Both the position numbers and the translations under genes were made by a program. From NCBI RefSeq assembly GCF_000321225.1, contig NW_004451851.1, positions 50,069-114,068 of the forward strand: 64,000 nt of DNA, written 5' to 3'. Positions 12,109 to 23,720 of this stretch are shown piece by piece. Positions within the stretch are counted from its first letter, which is position 1, and the number at the start of each line of letters is the position of its first letter. The stretch comes from Odobenus rosmarus divergens. Taxonomy: Eukaryota > Chordata > Mammalia > Carnivora > Odobenidae. Under the pieces are notes generated by a model that searched no databases, was not told the origin of the DNA, and worked only from the letters and a program-made list of their open reading frames with translations.

Positions 12109-12969
12109 GGAATGGGGAAGGAGTCGAGGCAGCCCATGTGCCTGGTCTTTGGGAAGACACGCCCGTGGACAGACCCCCTTCCAGTAGCACCTTCAAACCC
12201 AATTGCCTGGGTTTAATTCTGTTCTTAAACTACATCATCCATACCTACATGGGTTATCAGATAGCTGTTTCTTGGAAAATTGCCTTAACAAATTTGCATA
12301 TGAAATGCTGAAACCCCAACTTATTGGTCTGAATGAATGATTACAGAAATAGTTATTACTTGTTCACACAAATTGACTGGCAAAATGTTCACAATGCTCA
12401 GTTCCTTTGAAACTTCAGGAGGTATTTTCCTTGTTTTAAATAGATACTATGTATCCATTAATCCGTAATTAATCCCTCCTCCCTATTTTCTGGTGTATTA
12501 GAAAAGCAAATTTCTTTCCTTTTTTTTGACACATGATAATTAGATTGCTTTCATTGATAATATGGATGATGTTGAGTGATATGTTTGTTATTCTTGCTAT
12601 TTAAACTGTTGTGTTTACGAGTGCCTTTTACTGACGGTTAGTTTTCACGATACTGTTGGTAGAAATGTGCTGCTTTTCCACATGCATTTTCTTACTTTAT
12701 TTGTGTCTTTGGATATTTTGGTGCTCCCTTGCTCTTTATATTGTGACCAGATGGCTAAACGTCAACATTCAGGACTTCTAAATGTAGCCTTGCCCAGAAT
12801 AGATAGGATCAGCAGCGCGGGAATAAGTATTCTCTGGGCATTAGTGAAAGCCACCAACAGTAAGTGGCATTTACGTAGTCTAGTGAAGGACCACGGCTGG
12901 GCTGGGCTGTGTGGATTTAAGGTACAGCATCACCTGAGCAGACACCCAGAAGCAGGGAAGTCTGCAGTG

Positions 12970-13425
12970 CGTATTAGTTTCCTATTGTTGCTATAACAAA
13001 TCATCGCAACTTTAGTGGCTAAAAGTAACACAGTTTTTTTTATTGTGTAGTTGAGGAGGTCAGAGAACCTATATGGGTTGCACTGGGCAAAAATCAAGGT
13101 GTCTGCGGGTCTCTGTCCATTCCTGGAGGCCCTAGGATGACAATCTGTTTTCTTGCCTTTTCCGGGAAGTTCCTGGATTTCTTGGCTCATGGCTCCTCCC
13201 TTCATTTTCGATGCCAGCAGCATAGCATCTTCAAATCCCTCTCTGAGCCTGCCTCTTCTGTCTCTCTTGTACAGAATAATCCACCCTGTCTTAGGGTCCT
13301 CAGATTGGCAGCCTTATTTTTACCTGCAACGTTAATCCCCCTTTGCTGTGTTAAGGTAACATTTTCACAGGTTCTGGAGGCCAGAACGTGAACATCTTTG
13401 GGAGGCTGTTACTCTGCTTACCGTG
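12970..13425 (-). mobile_element. MaLR/MLT1-like LTR-type repeat, antisense
   Basis: Starts gtattagtttcctattgttg with ctataacaaatcatcgcaac, then tcaaggtgtctgcgggtctc, tttcttgccttttccgg, and ends with ttttcacaggttctggagg and gaacatctttgggaggctgt. The same family recurs at 56405-56900. The order of landmarks is that of a common mammalian LTR-like repeat read in reverse. The family name is uncertain. Confidence 0.7.
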
Positions 13426-13436
13426 GAGTGGATGAC

Positions 13437-13590
13437 AGCTGTGTAGGCAAACGACTTCCTCTTCCTCCGTGTTCCTGGCTTTAAAAGAGGGATAGCATGG
13501 CACCCCCTCACTGGGATGCTAAAAGATGCTTAGATCAGTGCCTGGCACATGCTAAGTTCTCCATAAACATGAGTAACATTCAACATCAAT
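13437..13590 (+). repeat. MIR 3' part, sense
   Basis: Contains agatcagtgcctggcacatg and ctaagttctccataaacatg, the MIR 3' end, after a diverged core. Confidence 0.65.
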
Positions 13591-13639
13591 GGCACTGGGC
13601 ACACGGACCTCTGCTGCTGGCCATTTCTTACTAACATTT

Positions 13640-13790
13640 ACTGAGTCAAGTCCAGTTTTTCATTTAAGATTCACTGAAAACAGTCAAAGAAGTTTGACGT
13701 GTATGCTTTCATTATCCCATTTTCTAGATGGGAACACTGAGGCCCAGGGAGTTTTATTGACGGGCTCAAAGTCACACAACTAAGAAACCA
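13640..13790 (-). repeat. MIR fragment, antisense
   Basis: Contains attatcccattttctagatg, ggaacactgaggcccaggga and caaagtcacacaactaag, the reverse of the MIR core. Confidence 0.75.
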
Positions 13791-13999
13791 TAGCAGTGGT
13801 CCTGAAAGCCACCCCTCCCGGCTGCAGGGCCAGCCCTTGCTCCGTGCCATCACAGCTGCCTCAGCTTGGCCTGGCGTTTGGGTCCCTGCTGCCATCTACT
13901 TCCTTCACGTCGGGCCTGGTGCTGGAAGCTGGCGGGGCCACCTGTCTGCAGGGACAGCTCGGAGCTCTCGGAGCTCCAGGCCCTCAGCTGCCAGTCGCC

Positions 14000-14500
14000 T
14001 GAGCACACTCATGTAATCTTAATGAACAATGTGCAAAGCCATTAAAAACTCAATTAGGGCTTTCTTTTTACTGCCGACGTGAGGAAACGCAATCCTGAGG
14101 TGCTCATGTGTAAACACAATAGCCGCCATCTGCTAAGGAGGAGCGTTTTGCCTCCAAAAAGGGGATCCGTGTTGCAGACACATCAATAACGGGGTGCGTA
14201 TCAAGGCATTATTATGCATGGAGGGGAAAAATGCAAAATTTATGGCCAGCCAGAGAGTACTTCCTGGTTTAACTCCACGATTTTCGGTGCTATGTATAAT
14301 AACTATGAGGATACTAATGCTGTTTTATGTTCCTTATCGCGTCAGTGGATTTTGGGGGGAAAAAAAGGAGAAAGGAAAAGAATATATTTACAGTCTTCCT
14401 CTTACTTGTTTCTGGCTGATCTTGGCGTAGTGACTGGCTTATTTTTGATCTCCGGGAAACTGACAGCCCCGGGATGGTATTAATTAAGCCGACCTGTTGA
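14000..14500. other. Repeat-poor AT-rich block, possible conserved non-coding element
   Basis: No repeat family or long open frame is visible. The block contains homeodomain-like sites (caattaggg near 14052, ttaattaag near 14480) and a gccgccatc motif near 14122 that fits a YY1 core. This is composition and motif reading only; function is not shown. Confidence 0.35.
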
Positions 14501-14694
14501 TCAAAGAGGGTCCCACTGAACTGCTGGTAGATGAGGGTTCTCATGCCTTAACCATCTCTAAAACGGCAGGCCTGGGCTCCGGTCAGAGATAGGGCTTCCT
14601 TCTTTTGTGGAGGATGTGGCCAGATCTCTGTAAGGTGGATATGGTGGGGGCGGCTAGAGGTCCCACTCTCCTCACAGACACTATGCTTGCATGG

Positions 14695-14790
14695 CTGAGT
14701 GTTCTGGCTTTCAGCATCTGGGCCTTTGCACATGCTATTCCCGCTCTTGGAAATGCTGTCCCAAATTACCACCAGGCACACATCCATGAA
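14695..14790 (+). repeat. L2 fragment, sense
   Basis: The phrase cctttgcacatgctattccc followed by gctcttggaaatgctgtccc matches a well known part of the L2 3' region. It is short and diverged. Confidence 0.65.
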
Positions 14791-16369
14791 AGGAATCCCG
14801 ACGGGGAAAGAGGAGAGGCTCACATAGACCTTGCCATGGAGATTTAAGCTGTAAACCTTCTAGCATCTCTTCACATCCAGTGATCTACAGTAACGTGACT
14901 GAGGATATTCCTGGGGAAGGGGTACTGGGAGAGAGAAAACTGAGCCGTGTGCGGTTAGGATACGAGAATATTCAGGTGTGTCCTGCAGACAGGAGGGTGC
15001 CTGTTGTAGGGGGTGACTGCAGGGCCATGGTGGAGGAGAAAAATCTGTCACAGAGGATGATGCCAAGTGGAATTCAGGGGGCAATGGCGCTGGGTGAGCC
15101 TGCACCCTGATGGAGGAGGGGAAAACAGACCATGTAAGCTTGCAGGAGGAACTGTCTCTTGAACCTTATTGACTTGGGTTGTTTGTCCCCTGAGGGTGTG
15201 CCTCAGCAGAGAGATGCTGGCAAGGACCTGCCCAAGCCCTGAGAAACCACAGCTGACAGTGAGTGCCGTTTGAGAGCTCTGTGCTGGAAGTGCAGTGAGG
15301 ACAGGGGGATTGGCATCCTTAATTCAGTCACCAGTGAGCACCTGCCTTGGGGACTTTGAGCAATACACGTGGAGGATTGCTAGGAGCTGGAGTCTGTGCA
15401 GGTGCACGCAGGGTGGAAAGCTAGCCAGATTCCACCATCGGGGCTCATCCTGCGCTCACTGGCTGGGGACGTTTCATGTGTTTGCATTCTTTCTACCCTG
15501 CCTCTGGGTAGCCCATGCCTGGAAGACGCCCTGACCCACCTGGCCGAGTTCATCACCCTTCTCTCTGTGATGTAATCACAACTGTGCTCTACTCTGGAGC
15601 TGTCGTTTCGGATGCATGAGGCTGGATCCTGTTCGGTCTACTGTGATTTTGCCACCTCTGCCACTCGGAAACATCATCCTCCACTGCTTCTACCCTCTCT
15701 GTAGTGGACTCTCTCAGTCCGGGCCCCCGAACCCTGGATCATTGACTCACTGGCTTCAGAAGTTGGAATCAGGTGCACCGGCTTGGTGGAACCCAGAATG
15801 TGTGCCTGAATCTTAGCTGCAGAGCAGGCTGGGAAAGAGGGCGTCTGGCCTTTTCTGTTTCCGTAGGGGAAGGGAGGTTCTGCTTCAAAGTGGGGGAATT
15901 CCCCAAATGCAGGGAGGGAGTTTGGAGATTGGGTGGCCAAACCACAGGGACAGTTTTTGGGTCTTCCATCTGATTAACCTGGAGGGGGTAACCACGCGGG
16001 GAGCAGTGTGTGACGGGGAGGTTCACACTGGCCGGCAGCCCTGGTGAGTTTGCACTGCTGAAGGGCGGACCTCCCCTCCTTGTAGCCCCAAACCTTTTTC
16101 ATTTTTTGTCCAAATTGAGAGCCAAATGATAGGACCTCACCTTTTACATTCACCTCATGCTCCCCTTCTGAGACTTTGGTGATGAGAGGATCTGATGGTG
16201 CAAGGGATCGTCTACACTCACATAAGAGTGCTCAGATTCCCCCAGGGTGCCTGCCCCTTAGACATGTCCGCCAGCCGGCTCTGAATGGGCCGGTCATCCC
16301 TGTATCTCTGGGCCACTGACTTGGGAATCCGTATGTGTTCATGTTGATATGAATGGGGCAGAGCAATGG

Positions 16370-16765
16370 TCCTCCAAAGATGACCATGTCCTCGTCCCTG
16401 GAACCTCTGCATGTTACCTTATGGGGCAAAAGGGATTTGCAGATGTGATTCAGTTAAGGATATTGCAATAGGGAGATTATTTTGGATTCTCTGGTGGTGG
16501 TGGTGACCCAGTGTGTAAGAGTCCTTCTAAGAGGGAGGCAGGAGGGTCAAAGTCAGAGATGGGAGAGGTGACAATGGAGCTTGAGGTTGGAGTGAGGTCC
16601 TCTGGAGATGGAGGACGGGGCCAGGAGCCAGGGCATGTAGGCAGCCTCTAAAGCTGGACAAGAAGAGGAAACCGATTATCTTCTCAAGCCTCTGGAATGA
16701 AGGAAGCTCTGCCAACACCTTCATTTTAGGCTTCTGATCTCCAGAACCTTGCAAGAATAAATCTG
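16370..16765 (+). mobile_element. MLT1-like LTR, sense, diverged
   Basis: Starts tccaaagatgaccatgtcct with cgtccctggaacctctgcat, then gttaccttatggggcaaaag and gcagatgtgattcagttaag; near the end gccaacaccttcattttagg, ttctgatctccagaaccttg and caagaataaatctgtgt. This is the MLT1/MaLR layout, without a clear 3' end. Confidence 0.72.
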
Positions 16766-17697
16766 TGTCCTACTAAGCCCCTGAGTTTATGGTAATCACA
16801 GCAGCTATAGGTCATCAAACCAGGATCTAAATCTTGTGTCCCCTGAGCCTCTACCTGCTTGACTTTTGGGCCTCTGTGTGCCCTCAGAAGGCTCTCCCTA
16901 GTCATGAGTAATAAGATCAGTTGCCCTGGGTGTTTCATGTTGGAAAGGAGCCCTTTCTGGACTTGTCGGGGCAGTGCACTCCCGCAAGCCGTCGGAGAGT
17001 TCTAGCACAGCTGCTACTGAGTCCTCTACCCAGTGCTGCAGTACCCCTGCCCTCCTGCTGGGGGTGCCACCTGCTGATGCTGACTTTTCGCCATGTCCCC
17101 TTCTGTCACTTGGACTGCAGAGCAGCGCTGCTCATTCCTCCAGTTTTTCACCAAGACATTCCTGAGCAGGACTCCCTCCTGCTGTACCTTTCTGGCCTGC
17201 ACCCTTCCCTCCTTTGCAGGTAGGTGCTCTGGGAGTGGTGGGCTGGGCAGGCATCATTTTTTTTTGTCCTTTATTATTATTATTTTTTCAATGGTCTTGT
17301 CTATTTCTCTGAGCCGTGCACCAAAACACATCCCTTTCTGTCCAGTCTAAAGGCTGCGGCATGCGTATCAAGTCACCCAGGTAAGACATGAGGGGCCAGG
17401 ATGGTCATGGGGGGGGTGTTTGGTATTGTGACCTTGACCCCACCCAGCTCTGGCCCACCGAAGACAGGTGATCTTAATGAAGATCCAAGATATTTCTTGC
17501 TTTTTTCAGAATTCATGCTCAGAGTGCATGGTTTTCCTTTTCTCCTTTCTTTCAGCTTCTGTTTACACTAGGACACTGCTCTTAGTGATGTCCCTATTTG
17601 GTGTGTCTTGCCGCTTTGCTTAGTAACTATCATTTTTTGTCTTTAGCCCCTTAAATAAAGGGACTGGGAGGAAGTAAGGGCTCTACAGGGGGTGCCA

Positions 17698-17900
17698 AAA
17701 CAATAATGCTAGCTGCGGAAATAAACTTCACAATTTCAGCGGCTTAATAACCCCATAACAGTTTATTCCTTGTTAACTTAAAGCCAAAATAAGTGTTCCT
17801 ATTGGGTGGGTGGCCTTTCCTCATGGTCATGGTCATTCAGGGAGCCAGGCTGCTTTTATTGTGTTCCATTTCTCTTGGAATCCTATGCTTTCAGCTGGCT
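17698..17900. repeat. Ancient dispersed repeat, class uncertain
   Basis: The phrase aacttcacaatttcagcggc followed by ttaataaccccataacagtt and ggtcattcagggagccaggc resembles an LTR-like or DNA-transposon-like mammalian repeat of the kind also seen at 20065-20530. I cannot assign the family. Confidence 0.4.
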
Positions 17901-17923
17901 GGTGGATGGGAAAGACAATGGAG

Positions 17924-18088
17924 CAGTGATTCTCACACCTTAACGTGCATACAAATCACCTGGGGATCTTGAAAAAAAAATGCAGATTTGGATTTAGTAG
18001 GCCTGGAGTGGGGCCTGAGATACTGCATTTCTTACCAACTCCCAGGTGATGCTGATGCTGCTGGTTCAAAGACAGTCCTTTGAGAGAC
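17924..18088. mobile_element. MER5A-type hAT fragment
   Basis: Starts cagtgattctcacacc, with caaatcacctggggatcttg, gcctggagtggggcctgaga and ctcccaggtgatgctgatgc. The right end is degraded. Confidence 0.85.
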
Positions 18089-18941
18089 AAGATAATGGAA
18101 GGTAGAGCAATGGGGGGTAGGAGTGAGGAGAGAGAGGTAGCTTTTATGAACCAAGCCTGGAAGTGGCTAGAACTTTCAGGCAAGAACCCAGTTGCATGAC
18201 CCCACCACCCTCTAAGAGGAGGCTGGGGAATGTAATGCAGCGATGTGCCCGGAACAAAGAGGACAGGTCTCTCCATCCACCAGCAGTTTCTCCAAATGGA
18301 GGGTCAAGCACTTTCACCAGCTCTGTCTTCAGGGAGTTGGAGCATCCTCTGTCAACAGTCACTGGGGCAGCAAGATAGAGAGTAGCCCTAAACTTATGTG
18401 AGTGGATATAGGTTATGTGGCTCTGCCTCCTCCACGAGATTGCCTCACGACTGGAGCTAGGATGAAAAGAAGTAGGAGCCTGAGCTGGTGGGAGGGAAAC
18501 CCTCCGGACTCTGCTGTGGCTTCTGTGCCGCCTGGTGTGGATTGCCAGGCGGACGGGAGCTGAAATGTCCATGGGGGCACCAGGGGCTTCTGAGTGGAGA
18601 CAGCCAGGCATTGCTCACTTCTCAGGCTGCCTTCTCTGCCCGTAGCTGTGCCACACCTCTGTGGCAGGGGCAGTCACCCAAGATTCGTGGGGCTTGTGGG
18701 ACATCACTCACCTATTTCTGGGAAACCTTCTGGAACCCCGTGGGATGTAGACCAACAGATAGAGGCATGGATGCTGGCTCAGTCTTCTTCCTGTATTCCA
18801 TTTCCCCCATGCAGTGGTTCCTTCCTCGCTACCTCATGGGGGAGGTTGTGATAATTACAGATAATATATCTGACATCTCTCCACTTACCCTGTGTTACTG
18901 CCAGGCCGTAAGAAAGGAGACTTGACTGTCTTAGAAACATG

Positions 18942-18979
18942 GAGGGGTGGGGGGCTGGGGGAGCCTCTTTCAGGGGCTC
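18942..18979 (+). other. G-run cluster, possible G-quadruplex
   Basis: Four G-runs (4, 6, 5 and 4 G) separated by loops of about 1, 2 and 11 bases. This meets a loose quadruplex pattern on the sense strand, so it would also be in the intron RNA. It is not tied to any known site. Confidence 0.45.
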
Positions 18980-19318
18980 TTATCCTAGGAGGTGGAGAGT
19001 TTTCTGATGGGTGGGATGGCGAAGGTCTGGGAGCCTAGGTTCCTATTTCTCTTAGTCCCCTTCTTGTTGGCTCGTCTGGGGGATGGGCCTAGCCAGTGGT
19101 CCTATGTGGTCATCTCTGGAGGATAGCCCTGGCCCTGGGGACCTGCGTGGAGTCAGAAGGAAGGAGGCCATGACCATCCAGCTGCTGTGTGTGCTGGTGC
19201 AGAGAAGGCAGGAAGCCTAATTTGGCGTCAAGTCCAAGATACTTTCTCTAATCCAGTTTTGTGAATGATTAAACAGAGGGTTTTGAATTTTCTCTCTCTC
19301 TCTCTCGTGTGTCTGTAT

Positions 19319-19526
19319 TTTTTAAGTTATTTGTTTATTTATTTATTTATTTATTTATTTAGAGAGAGAGAGAGAGGGTGGGGGAGACTGGGAGAGAGAG
19401 ACTCTGAGGCAGATTCCACCCTGAGCACGGAGCCCGACTCAGGACTTGATCCCACAACTGAGACATTATGACCTGAGCCGAAATCAGGAGCCGGATGCTT
19501 AACCGACTGAGCCACCCAGGTGCCCC
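19319..19526 (-). mobile_element. CAN-SINE, full length, antisense to PTPRT
   Basis: On the plus strand a ttta repeat tract (the expanded aaat tail) is followed by a GA-rich middle, a diverged cttgatcccacaactgag block and an end of gactgagccacccaggtgcc. The extra tttatt repeats and diverged body suggest an older copy. Confidence 0.93.
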
Positions 19527-20064
19527 ACTCCTGTGTCTATCTTTAAATTCATTCAGAACCCAGGGAGGATGGGCTGTGGATGTCTGGTACCCTCTAGAAC
19601 CCCAACGAGCAACAGATTGCCCAGCACTTATTAGCTGGCAGCTTTAGTCTTCTGGGTATTAGGGTGAATAAATGAAGCTACTTTCTGAAGTGGCTCATCT
19701 CGACTGAGGATAAGCAGTCTTAAGGTTTCATTCCAAATAGAAGATTTTAGTGGTTAAAATAAGATTTCAAAGTAATAGTTTTTTTCTAGGTAGGAATGTT
19801 CATGCCAGGATCCCCTGAGTTTATCTACTGTGTTTTATGATGCAGTTTATTTCCTGGCATCACAGGGCTTTAAGTCACAGAGTTCAGCCCTCACAGTTGA
19901 TTGTGGAATTTCCTTAGATGTCTCTTCCATTGTCTAGGCTCTGTTTAGCCATCTGTCGTGGCAGGGAACTAACTCACTGTGTCTCCAGGCCATTGTTAGA
20001 AGGCCCCTTGAATGGAAATATGCCTCCCGTGGTTTCTCTCCCAGCTCTGCCTCTCAGGCACCTT

Positions 20065-20530
20065 TATCAATTAGCAATTGCTACAGTAATGCTGCCCAGC
20101 AAATGAAGAGGGAATTCAGTGGCAAACAGCAGTGAGCATTTATTCTCCTATTTGTGTGTCTGAGCATTGACTGTGGACTGGCAGATAGGAGTTGGGCTTG
20201 TTGACCGCGTGGCTGTTCTCCAAGCTGCATGGTGGGGATGGCTTGGTTCTTCAGCACTGGCTGAGCTCCTTTCTCCACCATGCATGTCTCTTTTTGATCC
20301 TAAGCTGAAAGGGGCAGCAGCTCCCTGGGGCACATTCTCCTCATGAAAGGTGGTGGGAGTGCAAGGGGGCAAGCCCAGCTAGGCATGCACGTTTCAAGCC
20401 TCTGCTTGATTTGTTCTGTTGACCAAAGCAGTCCAAATTCAAGGGTTGGGGACATGCCCTCTGCCTCTTCTGAGAGGCCCAGGACATGGATCCAGAGAGG
20501 GTTGAAGAACTAGAAATAACCATTTAATCT
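20065..20530. repeat. Ancient dispersed repeat, LTR-like, antisense-type layout
   Basis: Begins tcaattagcaattgctacag with taatgctgcccagcaaatg, and near the end gtttcaagcctctgcttgat, ttgaccaaagcagtccaaat and tcaagggttgggg. These phrases occur in this order in a common old mammalian repeat, but I do not recall its family with confidence. Confidence 0.5.
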
Positions 20531-20654
20531 GTCAAAGCAACTCCAAAGAGGCTCCCTTCCTTTCTGTGGGCAGGCACTCTGCTTAATGCTTGAGAAACTG
20601 TAGTTACGTTCGCTGTAGAGCGATAGTGTAAACGCTGAGTTGGAGAGAATCTGG

Positions 20655-20845
20655 CTTTCCTCCATCTCTTCCTGGCTGAGTGGCCCAGGGCAAGTCATTC
20701 AGTCTTTAAATAAAATGAAAATCCTCTCTTCTCCAAAATAAAATGACCTCCCAGGGTCATTCTGAAGATTAAATTGAAGAGTGTATTAAAAGGACACCTA
20801 ACATCGCACTGGTACTTCTTAAGTGCTTAGTAAGTATTACTTACC
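20655..20845 (+). repeat. MIR, sense
   Basis: Contains ggctgagtggcccagggcaa, gtcattcagtctttaaataa, cccagggtcattctgaagat and cttaagtgcttagtaagtat, a diverged MIR with core and 3' end. Confidence 0.75.
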
Positions 20846-21258
20846 CTCCATTCCAGGCCGAACATCTACTAGTTGGTTCTCACATTTCCTCAATCTTCCT
20901 TGCTTATTTGGATACATTCTACTTTTTATATGTCCTCCTGTGATACATAGAGTCATTCCCTGTGCTGACTGCAGTATTAACCGATAGTTTGCATTTACTC
21001 CTTGGCCTGAATGCAAGGGTCTTTGTGGAATGTGTTGGAACGACACATCCTGTATTGTAGAGGTTCTGCTTCCATTGAGACAGCCCGAGCTTGCGTGACG
21101 TTGGATGTCACATTTCACCCTTGGAGGCTGCAGTTAGCTGTCTTCCTGGGGTTTTGTTCTCTGTTTCCCTTAGGACCTGCTGGATAGAATGCTTCTTCTG
21201 TAAATGTTTATAGACTGTCTACTTTGTAGAAATATTAGTATATGTTACCGCCTCTTAA

Positions 21259-21458
21259 TTTTTTTTTTAAGATTTTACTTATTTTAGAGAGGGAAAAAAA
21301 ACAGTGGGGGAGGGGCAGAGGTAGAGCGAGAATCCCAAGCAGACTCTGCACTGAGCATGGAGCCTGATGCAGGGCTCGATTCCAGGACCTCGTATAGATG
21401 ATGACCTGAGCTGAAATCAAGAGTTCAACGCTTAACCGACTGAGCCACCCAGCCACCC
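21259..21458 (-). mobile_element. CAN-SINE, older copy, antisense to PTPRT
   Basis: Starts with a T-run and aagattttacttattttag, then an A-run within the GA-rich part, gatgcagggctcgattccag, and ends actgagccacccagccac. More diverged than the SINE that follows directly. Confidence 0.93.
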
Positions 21459-21706
21459 CCATCTCTTGCTTTTTATTTTATTTTATTTATTTATTTATTT
21501 ATTTTTTAAAGATTTTATTTATTTGACAGAGAAAGACACAGCAAGAGAGGGAACACAAGCAGGGGCAGGGGGAGAGGGAGAAGTAGGCTTCTGCCGAGCA
21601 GGGAGCCCGATGTGGGGCTCGATCCCAGGACCCTGGGATCATGACCTGAGCCGAAGGCAGACGCTTAATGACTGAGCCACCCAGGCGCACCCATCTCTTG
21701 CTTTTT
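21459..21706 (-). mobile_element. CAN-SINE, young copy with perfect 16-bp target-site duplication, antisense to PTPRT
   Basis: The SINE body is 21475-21690. It is flanked by the identical 16-mer ccatctcttgcttttt at 21459-21474 and 21691-21706. The body is close to the family consensus: a tttatttattt tail, aaagattttatttatttgac, cgatcccaggaccctgggat and ctgagccacccaggcgc. It sits directly against the older SINE and about 190 bp upstream of the acceptor of the 272-bp MAM exon. Confidence 0.95.
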
Positions 21707-21832
21707 AAACTGCCTTGTGGAGCAGGTTTTAAAATGCCCAGTTACAGAAGAGAGAGGGGATGTGGCTTCCTCAGGATCAATCAGGCCCTCCTAGAGTGAC
21801 CTGATTTCTGGCCCCCACATTGATGGGTATGA

Positions 21833-22186
<354 letters not shown>

Positions 22187-22469
22187 TGATTTTTTAAAAA
22201 AGTGATCCTAAATCTATAGACCTCTTGCCCTACCTAGAGTTTGTTAGTTATGAAAGACCTTCATTTACTCACTCACTGTGCACCTTGTGTTTACTGAGCC
22301 TCTTCTGGCCAGGCCTGCAGGCACAGAGGTGGTCCAGCATGGCCCCTGCCTCCCTGGAGATCATGCTCAGGAAGGCTCAGGAAGAGGAGACCCATGATAC
22401 ACAAGCAGTTACTGTACAGTGGGACGCAGCTGGCTCTCCAGAATGTGGGGAACAGAGGCATCATAGCCT

Positions 22470-22545
22470 TTTATAAACTAATTGCTTACAATCACCTGAT
22501 GAGCGATGTGCTATTATTATTCCTATTTTACGGATGAGAAATGTG
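22470..22545 (-). repeat. MIR fragment, antisense, short
   Basis: Contains gctattattattcctatttt, acggatgagaaatgtgaggt, the MIR core in reverse. Short and weak. Confidence 0.5.
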
Positions 22546-22599
22546 AGGTTCTGAGAGCTGGGATAGTTATCCCAGCTGGGATAGCTGGTCAAAAGATCA

Positions 22600-22930
22600 C
22601 CCCCCCCAACCCTGGGGAAGAGGGTATTTGGAGGAAAGCAGTTAGGAGGGCTTCCAGGCAGAGGTGGCAGCTAGGCTAAGTCTTGAAGGATGAATAAGTA
22701 ATTATTGAGAAAGCAAGGAAAAGGCATTTGATTTGTCAGGTATGGTGCATGACAGGGGCTGGAGGAGCAAACAAGACAGTTTTTGCAGAGTTTGGAAATT
22801 CTCACTTGTTTAAGGGTGGGTCACAAAGGAGATGTGCAGGTGGCTCAGCTTGCAGAGGTGAATAGGTCATGGCTGGCTTTGAATGCCAGGCCAAGGAGAT
22901 GAAATGTGATCCCTCCGCTAGAGCAGGGCC
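22600..22930 (-). repeat. L2 fragment, antisense, diverged
   Basis: The phrases gcttccaggcagaggtggca, taagtcttgaaggatgaata and tgatccctccgctagagc, in this order, resemble the reverse of the L2 3' portion. Moderate divergence. Confidence 0.5.
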
Positions 22931-23224
22931 CCTCAAGCTGGGGCTATGAAAGACCAGTTTTTTCCTTTCAACTCATTGTGGACCAGTCCTTTCATGACTG
23001 TAGTAAAAATGTCTCAGCAATGCCACATTGTTGCAATAGCTTCTAAACACATCTCCCACTTCCCCCACCACCTTCTCTCCCTGTGGGCTGAGAACACACA
23101 GGGCGCAGGCTGCGGTCGGTCCAAAGAGCGGAGTGCTGAGGTTCCCATAATCCTTCCTAGGTCCTTTGGCACCAAGCTCAGTTTCCTGCTTTTGGGGGAA
23201 AAAAAAGCACATTATAAGAATCTT

Positions 23225-23385
23225 CTACTTACTAGCTCTGTAATGTTGGATGTATCCTGTCATCTATTCTGAATCAGTTCTCTCATTTATAAAATGGAGA
23301 AGGAAATAGGTACAATGAAGGGTTCTTCCGTGGATTGAATGAGATAGCATATATATTAAACAACGTGTCAGGCTTGTGGCGGGCC
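23225..23385 (+). repeat. MIR, sense
   Basis: Contains acttactagctctgtaatgt, tctctcatttataaaatgga and gattgaatgagatagcatat, a diverged MIR. Confidence 0.65.
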
Positions 23386-23646
23386 TCAGTGATTGTTGGA
23401 AGGGAGGAGGAACAGAAGAAGAGGAAGGAGGAAAGATGCCTTTTGTGAAGAAATCCCGACCGTGATTGAGCTGTCCTCTGTAAGTTCTGTATCATCCCTG
23501 TGATGAGCGGCCTCATCTGGGAGAATTTTCTGATTTCTAACTTGTTGGCAGCTACAGCATCATTACGTGACATTATATCCTCTGCTCTGAGCTTCGTGGT
23601 GACAAAGCCACTCATGTACTGAAAGCAGCAGTTTAGAACAGAAACC

Positions 23647-23684
23647 TCTCTTTCTCTGTCCCTCTCTGTCTCTCTGTCTCTCTG

Positions 23685-23718
<34 letters not shown>

Positions 23719-23720
23719 GT
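23647..23720. repeat. CT/CTGT and CA compound microsatellite
   Basis: A ctctctgt-type repeat passes into a (CA)n run with one interruption. A long minus-strand frame over it encodes low-complexity sequence only. Confidence 0.9.
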
